A stretch of DNA of 64,000 bases from an uncultured Lachnospiraceae bacterium (GCA_910578405.1 CAJTQO010000012.1:1-64000); one strand, 5' to 3'. Counted from the stretch's first letter, positions 23,849-33,401 are shown. Numbers and translations are program-made. The notes: generated by a model not told the origin, from the letters alone.

Positions 23849-24751
23849 TTATGCCCGTTTTGCATCCGCCAGGCGCAGAAGTTCCTCTTCCTCTACGTAC
23901 CGGGTCAGGCATCCCATCCCCTGTACGCATGTCCCTCCCGTTATATTGCCAAAGCGCAGACATTGCTCCACCGGAAAGCCATGATAGATTCCATATATAA
24001 AGCCACTCATAAATGCATCCCCCGCCCCGGTGGAATCCACTGCTTCCACTCCTTGCATGGGAGGGATAATCCGGATTCCCTTTTCATTTTTTAACATGCA
24101 TCCGTCCTTGTCCAACTTAATGGTCACATCTTTAAAATAGCGGGACAATTTCCCCGCAGCGCCTTCCACAGAGCTTTCGCCTGTTATTTTCATGGCTTCC
24201 TTTTGATTAGGCAGGTAATAATCCGCAATTTCCAAATATTCTCTGTATTTTTCCATGGAAAGGCCCTCTTCCCATCCGGTATCAAAGATGAGAATCGTTC
24301 CCTCCGCTTTCAGCTTTCTGTAAACTTCCAGAAAGCCCACCTGCATATCCACCACTTTCGCCCCGGTCAGCTCACGGTAAATCTTTTCTTCCAATTGCTT
24401 TGTCACCACAACCTTATCCTGATAGGACAGGAAGCTCCTGTCCTGACGGTAAACCATAGTTGTGGAAAGGGTCACAGGCATTCCGTCCCCTTCATAAAGA
24501 TTCACAATCGGCGTCCCATATTGCTCAAACGCTTTGTAGACAAATTCCGAAAAATAATCCTTCCCTATAAAAGTCACTACCTTGGAAGGAATGCCCAGCC
24601 TGGAAGCATTGACCAGTGTGGCCGGAACGCCCCCGCCCAGATACATCCCAAACCGTTGCGCATACACTTCTTCCCCTGCTTCCGGCAGCTTATCAAAACC
24701 GGAGTAAATCAAATCAATGTTAGCAAATCCCACGCCTCCTGCAAATCCCAT
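23849..24751 (-). CDS. PfkB family carbohydrate kinase
   Basis: A 300-residue ribokinase-fold sugar or nucleoside kinase. The N-terminal GFANIDLIY strand and YLGGGVPATLVNASRLG match PfkB signature 1, and VDSTGAGDAFMSGFIYG is signature 2 with the catalytic aspartate and anion hole. The last part has GNITGGTCVQGMGC. The start ATG follows the GH4 stop codon directly (TAA then ATG), implying translational coupling. Pairing with a GH4 enzyme suggests that it phosphorylates a sugar released from a glycoside, but the substrate is not evident from sequence. Confidence 0.9.
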   Translation of the reverse strand: MGFAGGVGFANIDLIYSGFDKLPEAGEEVYAQRFGMYLGGGVPATLVNASRLGIPSKVVTFIGKDYFSEFVYKAFEQYGTPIVNLYEGDGMPVTLSTTMVYRQDRSFLSYQDKVVVTKQLEEKIYRELTGAKVVDMQVGFLEVYRKLKAEGTILIFDTGWEEGLSMEKYREYLEIADYYLPNQKEAMKITGESSVEGAAGKLSRYFKDVTIKLDKDGCMLKNEKGIRIIPPMQGVEAVDSTGAGDAFMSGFIYGIYHGFPVEQCLRFGNITGGTCVQGMGCLTRYVEEEELLRLADAKRA

Positions 24752-26137
24752 TTAATCCCACCCTTCCGTATATTGTTTATTGGCTTCCACATATTCCTGC
24801 ACCAACTGTTTGGCAAGGGAGTAGGAATTCACAAGCGGATGGACCATCAGACAGTCCACAGCCCTGGAAACGCTCTTTGTCCGTAACGCCTCAGAAGCCA
24901 TCCTCTCATAAGCCTTCACCCGGCGGATTAGCTCCATCTGCAGTTCTCCAGGATTTTCCACCTTATGGGGAATATAACGGCCGTCCCGCAAGGTACAGGT
25001 GATTTCCACCACATCCGTATCCAAAAGTCCGGGAATGGCTCCCTCATTTGGCACACAAAGAATCATCTCGTCCTCTTTTTTGGCGTTTTGCGCCCGCATA
25101 TATTTCAGCGCCACCCCTGCATACCCTCCCGCATCCTTTTCATAGATGTCAAAATGGTAGGAATCTTTGCCTTCCTTGCCATCCCCTGTCCTGGATATGC
25201 CTGTCTCATTGGCCATATATGCCGCTTCCCGCCTGCCGTACCATTTGTCGAATACTTTTAAGCATCCTTCGAAATCATGCTCTATATCCATATGGGACAA
25301 TTCTTCCGTCATGCTTTTGTTCACTTCACGGATTACTTCCCCGCGGGTCACTCCGGCCTTTTTTATATTTTCCACTGCCTGTTCCCGATAGTAGAAATAA
25401 TACAGATACTCATTCAGGATACACCCCATATGGCTTACCAGGTCTTTCCCGAAAAAGCGCATATCCGTGTCCGTATAAATCCTCTCATCTGCAAGAAGTT
25501 TTGGCATAATCTCCTGCCCATCCAGCTTGATGCTGTCAAAGAAGGAAAGGTGGTTCAGCCCATAGCAGTTTCCGGTCACTGCGTCCTGGGACACGCCGTA
25601 AAGCTTAGCAAAAGAGTGGAGCAGGCTGCTTGGCGCATCGCAGATGCCAAAGGTAAAATCATATCCCATATCGCGCAGCGTCTGGGACACTACCCCTGCG
25701 GGATTGGTAAAGTTAAAGATTTTTACCTCTTTGGAGGCGTATTTTTTGGCCAGCTCACAGTATTGGGCCAGTGCAGGGACAGACCGCATGGCAAAGGAAA
25801 AACCTGCCGCCCCGGTCGTCTCCTGCCCCAATACCCCCTTGTCCAAAGCCGCCTTTTCATCCCGGATGCGCATATCATCCCCGCCTACGCGTATGGTGGT
25901 AATGATGTAATCCGCATCCTTCACCGCATCCACCGCGTCCACCGTCAAACGGAAATCCAGTTCCGGCCTTAGCTTCTTCACTGCCTGAGCCGCCATTTTG
26001 CCATAGATATTTAATTTCTTTGGGTCATTGTCCATAAATACAATTTCCTTAAACCCCAGTTCCTCGCTTCCCTGTGCAAGGCTTTTTGCTAAGAACATGG
26101 AGCGCACGCCCCCTCCTCCGATTACCGCTATCTTCAT
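24752..26137 (-). CDS. Glycoside hydrolase family 4 enzyme (6-phospho-glucosidase-like)
   Basis: GH4 enzymes use NAD and a divalent metal to cleave glycosides by oxidation and elimination. The 461-residue protein starts with a Rossmann motif (IAVIGGGGVRSMFLAKSL), then DNDPKKLNIYG and IITTIRVGG. The metal-binding cysteine is in GICDAPSSL and the histidine in GLNHLSFFD. FNFTNPAGVVSQTL precedes them. The substrate may be a phosphorylated or plain glucoside or galactoside. No phosphotransferase genes lie nearby, so an unphosphorylated substrate is possible. The start at 26137 has AAGGAGATG upstream; an in-frame extension to 26200 lacks support. It leads the GH4-PfkB pair. Confidence 0.9.
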   Translation of the reverse strand: MKIAVIGGGGVRSMFLAKSLAQGSEELGFKEIVFMDNDPKKLNIYGKMAAQAVKKLRPELDFRLTVDAVDAVKDADYIITTIRVGGDDMRIRDEKAALDKGVLGQETTGAAGFSFAMRSVPALAQYCELAKKYASKEVKIFNFTNPAGVVSQTLRDMGYDFTFGICDAPSSLLHSFAKLYGVSQDAVTGNCYGLNHLSFFDSIKLDGQEIMPKLLADERIYTDTDMRFFGKDLVSHMGCILNEYLYYFYYREQAVENIKKAGVTRGEVIREVNKSMTEELSHMDIEHDFEGCLKVFDKWYGRREAAYMANETGISRTGDGKEGKDSYHFDIYEKDAGGYAGVALKYMRAQNAKKEDEMILCVPNEGAIPGLLDTDVVEITCTLRDGRYIPHKVENPGELQMELIRRVKAYERMASEALRTKSVSRAVDCLMVHPLVNSYSLAKQLVQEYVEANKQYTEGWD

Positions 26138-26232
26138 CTTACATCTCCTTTCCGTTTTTTGTTCATCTACCATTATATCTGCGTTGCCATAGGAAAGCAA
26201 TCAGAATCTGGTCCATTTCCCTGCCGGTATGG

Positions 26233-26238
26233 TATAAT
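26233..26238 (+). promoter_or_regulatory. Extended -10 promoter of the response regulator gene
   Basis: TGGTATAAT (26230-26238) is a perfect TATAAT with an upstream TGn extension, about 30 bases before the start codon. No convincing -35 box was seen. Confidence 0.5.
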
Positions 26239-26270
26239 ATAAGAAAAGAAAGAAAAACCGGAGGCAAGCA

Positions 26271-26948
26271 ATGGAACAAATTCTAATCGTGGAAGATGAC
26301 ATAAGGTTAAATCAGGGGCTGTGCAAGGCCCTCCAGGCCAAAAACCGGCATGTATTTTCCTGCCAGACCATAAGGGACGCCAGGGCGCAATTGCTGTGTG
26401 GAAATATATCGTTAGTCCTTCTGGACATCAACCTGCCGGACGGAAACGGCCTTGCCCTGTTACGCGAAATCAAAGAATGCGCCTCTGCCCTGCCTGTCAT
26501 CCTGCTGACCGCAAACGATACGGATATGGATATCGTGGACGGGTTAGAACAGGGCGCGGACGATTATATTACAAAGCCCTTCTCCCTGTCTGTCCTGCGC
26601 GCCAGAGTGAATACCCAACTGCGCAAATGCGCCATGCCTGCCACAGCGCACACGCTGCAGACCGGGCCTTTCCTCTTTGATTTCCTTCATCTGAAGTTTT
26701 TCGCAGACGGAAAAGCGGTGGAATTAAGCAAAACGGAGCAAAAACTGCTCCGCCTTTTGGTGGAAAACCGTGGAAGCGTTTTAACCCGGGCCGACCTGGT
26801 AGACCGGATTTGGACGGACGGAGCGGAATATGTGGACGAAAACGCTCTTTCCGTGACGGTAAAACGGCTGCGGGACAAGCTAAACGCACAGGATTATATC
26901 AAAACCACCTATGGCATTGGCTATAGCTGGGTAGAAAAGCAAGAATAA
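26271..26948 (+). CDS. OmpR-family response regulator
   Basis: A 225-residue two-domain regulator. The receiver domain has the acidic pair IVEDD, the phospho-acceptor aspartate in LVLLDINLPDG, ILLTAND and the lysine in DDYITKPF. The winged-helix output domain covers about residues 130-225, with LSKTEQKLLRLLVENRGSVL and DENALSVTVKRLRDKL. It is followed by its sensor kinase 40 bases downstream, then an ABC transporter. A direct repeat GAAAGAAT with 11-bp spacing before the ATPase gene (28006-28024) is a candidate binding site. This arrangement resembles antimicrobial peptide detoxification modules. Confidence 0.94.
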   Translation: MEQILIVEDDIRLNQGLCKALQAKNRHVFSCQTIRDARAQLLCGNISLVLLDINLPDGNGLALLREIKECASALPVILLTANDTDMDIVDGLEQGADDYITKPFSLSVLRARVNTQLRKCAMPATAHTLQTGPFLFDFLHLKFFADGKAVELSKTEQKLLRLLVENRGSVLTRADLVDRIWTDGAEYVDENALSVTVKRLRDKLNAQDYIKTTYGIGYSWVEKQE

Positions 26949-26988
26949 ATAAAATACCAATCCGCCAAAGCGGACAGGAGGCAATCAT

Positions 26989-27888
26989 ATGAATCAATGG
27001 GACTGGATATTCGGGCTGCTTTGCCTTCTGGCAACGACAGCCATTCTGTTTTGGAATCTAAACCGCACAAAGAAAACAATGGACGCCATTGGCCGGATGT
27101 TAGACTGCGCCCTGGACGGCTCTTTCACTGAAGAAAATTTTGACGAAAGCCATTTGTCCGCGCTGGAAACGAAGTTTGCAAACTACCTTTCCGCCTCCGC
27201 CGTCTCTGCCAGAAACGTAGCGCTGGAAAAAGATAAGATTAAAACACTGATTGCGGATATTTCGCACCAGACGAAAACGCCCATCTCCAACCTTCTGCTG
27301 CACAGCGAGCTTTTGCTGGAAGAGCCACTGGCAAAGTCCGCAAAAGACAGCGTGGAAGCCATCCATGCCCAATCCGAAAAGCTACGCTTCCTCATTGATG
27401 CGTTAGTCAAGCTCTCCAGGCTTGAAAACGGCATTATTTCCTTTTCTCCCCGCCCTGGCACGCTCCGGCCCATGCTGGAAGACGTTATCGGGCAGTTTGC
27501 GCAAAGGGCGCAAGCTAAAGGGCTATTGCTTACTTTGGACGACAGCGGCGCTTGCGCCCGGTTTGATCCGAAATGGACGGCCGAAGCGTTGTGCAACCTT
27601 GTGGACAACGCCGTCAAATATACGCCCCGTGGCAGCGTGGTCATTTCCACTGCCCGTTATGAGCTGTTCACTCGCATTGATATCACAGACAGCGGCCCCG
27701 GCATTTTGGATGAGGAAAAAGCCAGAATCTTTTCACGCTTTTACCGCGCAGAAAATGCAAAAGAGGAGGAAGGCGTTGGCATCGGCCTTTATTTGGCGCG
27801 GGAAATCATTTCCGGCCAAGGCGGCTACCTAAAGGTATCCTCCACCCAAAACACAGGCTCCACTTTCTCTGTTTTTCTGCCCCACTGA
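26989..27888 (+). CDS. Sensor histidine kinase with minimal membrane sensor
   Basis: A 299-residue kinase. It has one N-terminal membrane helix (WIFGLLCLLATTAILFW), no extracellular sensor domain and no HAMP helix pair that I can recognise. The dimerisation box is ISHQTKTPISNLLLHSELLL, with the phospho-accepting histidine. The ATP-binding part shows NLVDNAVKYTPRG (N box), DSGPGI (G1) and GVGIGLYLAREI (G2). The absence of a sensor suggests signalling through the membrane or via the associated ABC transporter, as in BceS-like kinases. That is inference from architecture and gene order. AGGAGG precedes the start. Confidence 0.93.
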   Translation: MNQWDWIFGLLCLLATTAILFWNLNRTKKTMDAIGRMLDCALDGSFTEENFDESHLSALETKFANYLSASAVSARNVALEKDKIKTLIADISHQTKTPISNLLLHSELLLEEPLAKSAKDSVEAIHAQSEKLRFLIDALVKLSRLENGIISFSPRPGTLRPMLEDVIGQFAQRAQAKGLLLTLDDSGACARFDPKWTAEALCNLVDNAVKYTPRGSVVISTARYELFTRIDITDSGPGILDEEKARIFSRFYRAENAKEEEGVGIGLYLAREIISGQGGYLKVSSTQNTGSTFSVFLPH

Positions 27889-27971
27889 CCATTTCCTATG
27901 GCATAACACGCTCCCAAACAGCCTTTTTGCCGTCTCCTTTTTTGCTGGTATCCTATATGGCGGCTGGGAAA

Positions 27972-28024
27972 ATTCTTTCAAAACTGTTAGAATTTTTTCT
28001 CCGCCGAAAGAATGTGGAAAGAAT
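27972..28024 (+). promoter_or_regulatory. Candidate response-regulator site before the ABC ATPase gene
   Basis: GAAAGAAT occurs at 28006-28013 and 28017-28024, an 11-bp direct repeat, and its complement ATTCTTTC occurs at 27972-27979. A CATAAT with a preceding TG (near 28033) could be the -10 box. Direct repeats at one helical turn are typical of OmpR-family sites. Confidence 0.55.
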
Positions 28025-28093
28025 CCTGTGCCATAATCTGTATATGCATTTGAAGACGCTAACACAGATACGCAAACTTAAATGGAGGGAAAA

Positions 28094-28765
28094 ATGGAAA
28101 TATTAAAGGCAACTGATTTAAAAAAGATTTACGGCTCGGGAGAAAACGCCGTCCACGCCCTGGACGGCGTCAACCTGACGGTGGAAAAAGGGGAATTTGT
28201 TGCTATCGTGGGCACCTCCGGCAGCGGCAAGTCCACGCTTTTGCATATGTTAGGCGGTCTGGACCGTCCAACGCAAGGCAAAGTGACCGTAGACGGCAAA
28301 GATATCTTTTCTTTCAAAGAAGAGGCTCTGACCATTTTCCGCAGACGCAAAATCGGCTTTGTTTTCCAAAGCTATAACCTTGTCCCGGTGTTAAATGTCT
28401 ATGAAAACATCGTGCTGCCCATAGAACTGGACGGCGGGAAAGTCAAAGAAGATTTCATCCTGCAAATCATACAGGTTCTTGGGTTAGACGGACGGCTTGA
28501 CTCTCTGCCAAACCAGCTTTCCGGCGGTCAGCAGCAACGCGTGGCCATTGCCCGCGCCCTTGCGTCCGCCCCGGCGATTATCCTGGCGGATGAGCCTACC
28601 GGGAACCTGGACTCCAAAACAAGCCAGGATGTACTCAGCCTTCTGAAAGTGACCAGCCAGAAATTTTCCCAAACCATCGTAATGATTACCCATAACGAAG
28701 AAATCGCCCAGATGGCAGACCGCATTATCCGTATTGAAGACGGCCGCATCTTCACCAGGAATTAA
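28094..28765 (+). CDS. ABC transporter ATP-binding protein (MacB/BceA type)
   Basis: A 224-residue ATPase. Walker A is GTSGSGKST, the Q-loop region is IGFVFQSYNL, the signature is LSGGQQQRVAIARALA, Walker B is IILADEPTGNLDS and the H-loop is MITHNEE. It pairs with the large permease 12 bases downstream. The start at 28094 (MEILKATDL) has GGAGGG five bases before it; the frame opens four codons earlier at 28082. Adjacent two-component genes suggest induction by the exported or sensed compound, probably a cell-envelope-active peptide. Confidence 0.95.
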   Translation: MEILKATDLKKIYGSGENAVHALDGVNLTVEKGEFVAIVGTSGSGKSTLLHMLGGLDRPTQGKVTVDGKDIFSFKEEALTIFRRRKIGFVFQSYNLVPVLNVYENIVLPIELDGGKVKEDFILQIIQVLGLDGRLDSLPNQLSGGQQQRVAIARALASAPAIILADEPTGNLDSKTSQDVLSLLKVTSQKFSQTIVMITHNEEIAQMADRIIRIEDGRIFTRN

Positions 28766-28777
28766 GGAGGCAGGACT

Positions 28778-31501
28778 ATGAATGTAAAAAACAGAACATG
28801 CATCCGGCGTTTAAGTTTCCGCACCCTTTGGGCGTCCCGCAGGCGCAATGTCATCGCCGTTGCCGCCATCGCCCTGACCGCCCTGCTATTTACCTCCCTG
28901 TTCACGGTGACGATGTCCATCAATTCCAGCTATGAAACCTACACGTTCCATCAGATTGGCGCCTATAACCACGGCTCGTTCAAGGATGTGACCGAAGAAC
29001 AGGCCGACGCCATTTCCGCCCACCCAAAAGTCCGGGCAGCCGGCAAACGCACCGTTATTGGCATCGCCTCGGACGGCGTCTTCGCAAAATCTCCTGCCGA
29101 AGTGAGTTTTATGGACGCTAACTGCTCCAAATGGTGCTATGCCCAGCCGGATATCGGCCATATGCCGCAAAAAGGCAAGGAAATCACCATGGATACCGCA
29201 GCTTTGGAATTGCTTGGCGTTTCGCCTCAACTTGGGGCGGAAGTTACCCTGACTTATACCCTTAGCGACAAAAACCAGACAGGCTACCAAAAGACAGACA
29301 CCTTCACTCTGGCAGGCTGGTGGGAGTACAATGATATCAGCCCCGTTCATTACATGAACATCTCCAAGGAGTACGCAGACTCTATAGAAGCTGAGGCTGT
29401 CGCTGCCGGCCTGACCCCATTCCGAATGGATTTAAATGTTATGATGGCTTCTTCCATTGATATCCGCGGACAGATGGAGCAAGTGGATTCCGACTTAGGG
29501 TATAGCTGGGAGGATTATTATGCGGAAAATTCCGTACGCATAGGCGTAAACTGGGGCTATACCTCCGCCCAGGTTGGGGAGCGCATAGACATTCCCACCA
29601 TACTCGCCATTGTGGCTTTCCTCACTCTTGTTATTTTTACCGGATATCTGATTATTTACAACATATTTCAGATCTCCGTTACCAGCGACATCCGTTTTTA
29701 CGGATTGTTAAAAACCATCGGCGTCACCCCCCGCCAGCTACGCCGCATCATTCGTCAGCAGGCGCTGCTTTTGTGCCTAATCGGCATTCCCGCAGGGCTG
29801 CTTTCCGGTTATGGCGTGGGCGCCGTTTTAACGCCTGTGGTCATGAACAGGATGTCCTTAAGCCGTTCCTCTACCACACTCAGCGTTTCACCGCTTATTT
29901 TTCTTCTGTCGGCGTTGTTCGCACTGTTTACGGTATTGCTGTCCTGTTTCCGCCCCGGGCGGATTGCCGCGAAAGTTTCCCCGGTGGAAGCGACCAAGTA
30001 TACGGACATAGCGCCATACCACAGTTTAAAATATAAAAGAAGAAAAAGCCTGGAAATGAAACAGACAGACGCAGATGCGAAATGCCAAAAACCGCAAAGG
30101 CAGACGCCGCGATACGGCGCAAAGGTGCATCAAATGGCATTTGCCAACCTGGGCCGGAACAAAAGCAAGACAGCCCTTGTGGTGTTGTCTCTCTCCCTGT
30201 CATTAGTGATGCTGAATATTCTAATCACTTTCGTAAAAGGGTTTGACATGGAAAAGTATCTGGCAAAAAATACATGCGCTGACTTTCTTGTCAGCGGGAC
30301 CGACTATTTCCGGTTCTCCCGTGGAATAAAGGAATACATTTCCCCCGAAGCCATTGCTTCCATCCACGCCAATGTTTCACTAAAACAAGCCGGGTCTGGA
30401 TATACCCTTCCCGGAATGCTCCCAAGCAGTTGGATAACGGAAGACGCATGGCTGGAAATTATGTCAAAACACGCATCCCAAAGCGCGCTGGAAACAGCGC
30501 TGCCGCTGCAAAAAAGACGGGGAGAGCGGATTCAGAAAGATATCCAGATAGAAGGGATAGATCCGGCGCTGTTTGAGAAAATAGAAGTTATAGAGGGCAG
30601 CTTAGAGCCCTTGTTTGAAGAAAACAGCACAGCCATTGCCTTGGAGGTGAGTACGGACGACTATGGAAATGTCATCCTGCCGGAGTCTTTCCCTGCCATC
30701 GGCGACGCCTTGCCCATCACTTATATTCTGGACGGCTGGTATATTGACCGCAAAACGGGAGAAAAGTGCGATGAAAATACGCCGGAAGAAGATGTGGATT
30801 ATTATATTGCAGACAGCCGGGATGTGGAATATACCATATGCGCTTATGTAATCGTCCCGTATTCCATGAGCTTTCGTTACCACTTAACCGGTTATCGGGC
30901 CATACTCCCTGTAGACACTCTAAACCGGCACAGCGGGCAGAACGCCATTCCAATGTTTTACCTGTTTGACGCCTCTGACAGCGCGGCGGAAGAAGAAGCG
31001 GAACGTTATCTTGACCAATTGACCGGCAGCCCACATTCCTCTCTTATGTACGAAAGCAAGGCTACCGTCCGGGCGCAGTTTAAAAGTTTCCAGAATATGT
31101 TCCTTATACTCGGCAGTCTGCTCTGCGCCATTATCGGCTTTGTGGGCGTTCTGAATTTCTTCAACGCGGTTATGACAGGAATCCTGTCCCGCAAAAGGGA
31201 ATTTGCCGTCCTGCAGTCCGTAGGCATGACCAACAGACAGCTAAAAACCATGCTTGTTTATGAGGGGCTGCTCTACTCCCTGGGCGCAGCGGCCGCCGCG
31301 CTGGTGATTTCCCTTCCCTTAAACCCGTTGGCAGGGCATATGCTGGAAAATGTGTTTTGGTTTTTCCGCGCACGCTTTACTATCCTGCCCGTACTCCTTG
31401 CCGTTCCTGTCTTTGCCTTTCTTGGGTGGCTGATTCCTTCGCTTATGTATGGGCAGGCTACCAAACAAAGTATTGTGGAACGGCTGCGGGAAGCGGAGTA
31501 A
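28778..31501 (+). CDS. Large ABC transporter permease with two FtsX-type regions
   Basis: A 907-residue permease. An N-terminal helix (NVIAVAAIALTALLFTSLFT) precedes a large outer domain (about residues 45-275). Three helices follow, with RFYGLLKTIGVTPRQLRRI and FRPGRIAAKVSPVEATKY. A second helix near residue 465 (TALVVLSLSLSLVMLNILIT) precedes a second outer domain (about 490-765). The last three helices contain NFFNAVMTGILSRKREFAVL, SVGMTNRQL and ATKQSIVERLREAE. This duplicated FtsX layout belongs with peptide-export or lipoprotein-release-like permeases and is longer than BceB. GGAGG lies upstream. Substrate unknown. Confidence 0.92.
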   Translation: MNVKNRTCIRRLSFRTLWASRRRNVIAVAAIALTALLFTSLFTVTMSINSSYETYTFHQIGAYNHGSFKDVTEEQADAISAHPKVRAAGKRTVIGIASDGVFAKSPAEVSFMDANCSKWCYAQPDIGHMPQKGKEITMDTAALELLGVSPQLGAEVTLTYTLSDKNQTGYQKTDTFTLAGWWEYNDISPVHYMNISKEYADSIEAEAVAAGLTPFRMDLNVMMASSIDIRGQMEQVDSDLGYSWEDYYAENSVRIGVNWGYTSAQVGERIDIPTILAIVAFLTLVIFTGYLIIYNIFQISVTSDIRFYGLLKTIGVTPRQLRRIIRQQALLLCLIGIPAGLLSGYGVGAVLTPVVMNRMSLSRSSTTLSVSPLIFLLSALFALFTVLLSCFRPGRIAAKVSPVEATKYTDIAPYHSLKYKRRKSLEMKQTDADAKCQKPQRQTPRYGAKVHQMAFANLGRNKSKTALVVLSLSLSLVMLNILITFVKGFDMEKYLAKNTCADFLVSGTDYFRFSRGIKEYISPEAIASIHANVSLKQAGSGYTLPGMLPSSWITEDAWLEIMSKHASQSALETALPLQKRRGERIQKDIQIEGIDPALFEKIEVIEGSLEPLFEENSTAIALEVSTDDYGNVILPESFPAIGDALPITYILDGWYIDRKTGEKCDENTPEEDVDYYIADSRDVEYTICAYVIVPYSMSFRYHLTGYRAILPVDTLNRHSGQNAIPMFYLFDASDSAAEEEAERYLDQLTGSPHSSLMYESKATVRAQFKSFQNMFLILGSLLCAIIGFVGVLNFFNAVMTGILSRKREFAVLQSVGMTNRQLKTMLVYEGLLYSLGAAAAALVISLPLNPLAGHMLENVFWFFRARFTILPVLLAVPVFAFLGWLIPSLMYGQATKQSIVERLREAE

Positions 31502-31546
31502 AAACGGTTCCCCAAAAGATAAGATTCGTAACAGACAATGCCCCAT

Positions 31547-31706
31547 AGCGTGTTTGAAAATTGCTTTCCCCAAGATGTTCGTTACAGTTTGTGGGAGATT
31601 TGCGCCAAATTTAAGAGGCGTAGTGGGCTACGTTGATTAAATTTGGCGCAAATATCACGCAAAGTGGGGCGTGCAGATTGGGGGAATGAATTTTCAAACA
31701 CGCTCT
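31547..31706. repeat. MITE-like palindromic repeat, copy B
   Basis: A 160-bp element 45 bases past the permease gene. It begins AGCGTGTTTGAAAATTGC and ends TTTTCAAACACGCTCT, flanked by TA on both sides (CATAGCG and CTCTAGGG). The inner inverted repeat is ATTTGCGCCAAATTTA with AAATTTGGCGCAAATAT. It is about 11 bp longer than copies A and C because of an insertion near its centre. Confidence 0.85.
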
Positions 31707-31778
31707 AGGGAGATTATCGAAAAGATAAACTCCTTGGGGCGTTACTCCAGGGAAACCGACAAATGGATTTAACCTTCC

Positions 31779-32537
31779 CTATTCTTTCAAGGAACGCATG
31801 GCAAGGAAAGTGGGAATCCCTAATTCATGCAATCGCCCTTCCCCGTTCGTATCCTCATATAGATTCAACAGCCGAAAGCCCGCGTCCAATTGGCCTGCGA
31901 TTTGTTCTTCGAGGGAATGGGAAAACTGCACGCCTTCTTCTCTATCCTGCAATTGTTTCATCTGCTCCGGATTCTTTAACGGATTATATGGCAGGGAGTT
32001 CACAATCATTTTTTCATCGTTGTCCACCATGTAGTTGACATAGTGGTCCGTCCCGGCAATCAAATATCCCCCATGCTTTAGGATACGATAGCATTCTTTC
32101 CAGATAGGACGGACTTCTTCCACATAGCAATTGGATACCGGATGGAAAATAATGTCAAATTCCTCATCCGCAAAAGGCAGAGGTTTGGTCATATCGCCCT
32201 GAATAATCCGAATTTGATATCCCTCCCGCTCAGAAACCATTTTCTCGCTCTCAATTTGTCTGGATGAATAATCTAGTATTGTGCATTCCGCTCCAAGCGC
32301 GCAAAACAAAGGCATCTGCTGTCCGCCTCCGCTTGCAAGCCCCAACACCTTCCTGCCGCGCAAATCCCCAAGCCACTCATGCGGCACCGGCTTTGTCGGC
32401 GTTAAGTAAACATCCCATTGGCCACGCTTAGCCTTTTCATAAACGTCATGCGATATCGGTCTTCCCCATTCCCAGCCCGCTTCCACCCAACGGTCTATTG
32501 TCTGCGCATTTATGGTTTGATAGTCTATTTTTTCCAC
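31779..32537 (-). CDS. Class I SAM-dependent methyltransferase
   Basis: A 252-residue methyltransferase. The SAM-binding motif I is KVLGLASGGGQQMPLF, motif II ends in CTILDYSSRQIESE, and IIQGDMTKPLPF with FDIIFHPVSNCYVEEV gives the next motifs. The pattern is that of small-molecule methyltransferases of the UbiE/Methyltransf_11 type; the target is unknown. I choose a GTG start at 32537 (VEKIDYQ) because GGAG lies seven bases upstream, although the frame extends to 32597. It follows the AAC(3)-like gene by about 70 bases on the same strand. Confidence 0.88.
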   Translation of the reverse strand: MEKIDYQTINAQTIDRWVEAGWEWGRPISHDVYEKAKRGQWDVYLTPTKPVPHEWLGDLRGRKVLGLASGGGQQMPLFCALGAECTILDYSSRQIESEKMVSEREGYQIRIIQGDMTKPLPFADEEFDIIFHPVSNCYVEEVRPIWKECYRILKHGGYLIAGTDHYVNYMVDNDEKMIVNSLPYNPLKNPEQMKQLQDREEGVQFSHSLEEQIAGQLDAGFRLLNLYEDTNGEGRLHELGIPTFLAMRSLKE

Positions 32538-32609
32538 TGTCCTTCTCCTTATATATCTGTATGTTTGACAATGACTGCTTCCCTTTTGCCGCCTCAAAAC
32601 AGCATTTCG

Positions 32610-33401
32610 TCATTTTCTGTTTTCTCCTATCCATTGCACGGCAAAGTCCACCAATGCCCTTTGGCTCATCATGGAAAGAATGCCATTTCCTAAAGGCGCA
32701 TGACGAACCTGCCCTGTCTGCTCAAACGCCTCTCCGATTGCCGGGAAGTCCTCTCCATCTACCGCCAGGGTTTCATAAGATTTCCATATCCGCTGTCCGT
32801 CAAGCTGTATGGCGCTGCTTTCCATAACCATATGCTTGCCCGGATATTCCGCCCTTACATCAGCCAAATGAAGGGAAGTGTTCTTGTCATAGCCAACGCC
32901 GATTAGCAGGACATATCCGTCAAGTCCATACATTCTGCCAATCGGTGAACTGTCGCCAAAAATATCAGACAGATTATGGTTTTCTGTCAAATACTGCGCA
33001 TTGCGCCCCCAGGCCGCCACTGACCTTGCAGGATGGGCGCTTCTAAGCGTCCCCGGCCATTGCCGGAACATTTCTGACACAGCGCCCATTGTATTGGTCG
33101 GCGTAATCCGTTTATCATAAGCAGGTATGTATTTACGTATGACAGGCCACCACTCCTCCGGTTCCTGCCAGTAAACGCCTGCCGCCGGATCTAAATTTTT
33201 CCATGATTGCGTCGGCATCATAATCGTGCCTTCCTCGCTAACGCTCTCTGTCAATGCTTCAATGATTGACTGCGCGCCGCCGCACACATAGCCCAGGCTG
33301 CTCAGCGATGTATGCACCATAATTGTCTGCCCTTTTTGAACGCCAACCTCCCTCAAAGCAGTTTTAATATCTTCCGGAGTTACCAGCTTCCTTTTTTCCA
33401 T
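32610..33401 (-). CDS. AAC(3)-family aminoglycoside N-acetyltransferase-like protein
   Basis: A 263-residue member of the antibiotic N-acetyltransferase (AAC(3)/YokD) family. Visible family features are VHTSLSSLGYVCGGAQSIIEAL near the N-terminus, MMPTQSW, PTNTMGAVSEMFRQWPG, SAHPARSVAAWG (the conserved HP..S motif) and SPIGRMYGLDGYVLLIGVGY. The family transfers acetyl from acetyl-CoA to the 3-amino group of 2-deoxystreptamine drugs, but many chromosomal members have no proven resistance role. The start at 33401 follows GGGAGG. No mobile element encloses it; it sits with a methyltransferase and GNAT genes. Confidence 0.88.
   Translation of the reverse strand: MEKRKLVTPEDIKTALREVGVQKGQTIMVHTSLSSLGYVCGGAQSIIEALTESVSEEGTIMMPTQSWKNLDPAAGVYWQEPEEWWPVIRKYIPAYDKRITPTNTMGAVSEMFRQWPGTLRSAHPARSVAAWGRNAQYLTENHNLSDIFGDSSPIGRMYGLDGYVLLIGVGYDKNTSLHLADVRAEYPGKHMVMESSAIQLDGQRIWKSYETLAVDGEDFPAIGEAFEQTGQVRHAPLGNGILSMMSQRALVDFAVQWIGENRK

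Noticed and set aside
32610..33401. AAC(3)-like gene as an acquired resistance gene
   Set aside because: No integron, IS or plasmid context is visible; chromosomal family members often lack a resistance role.
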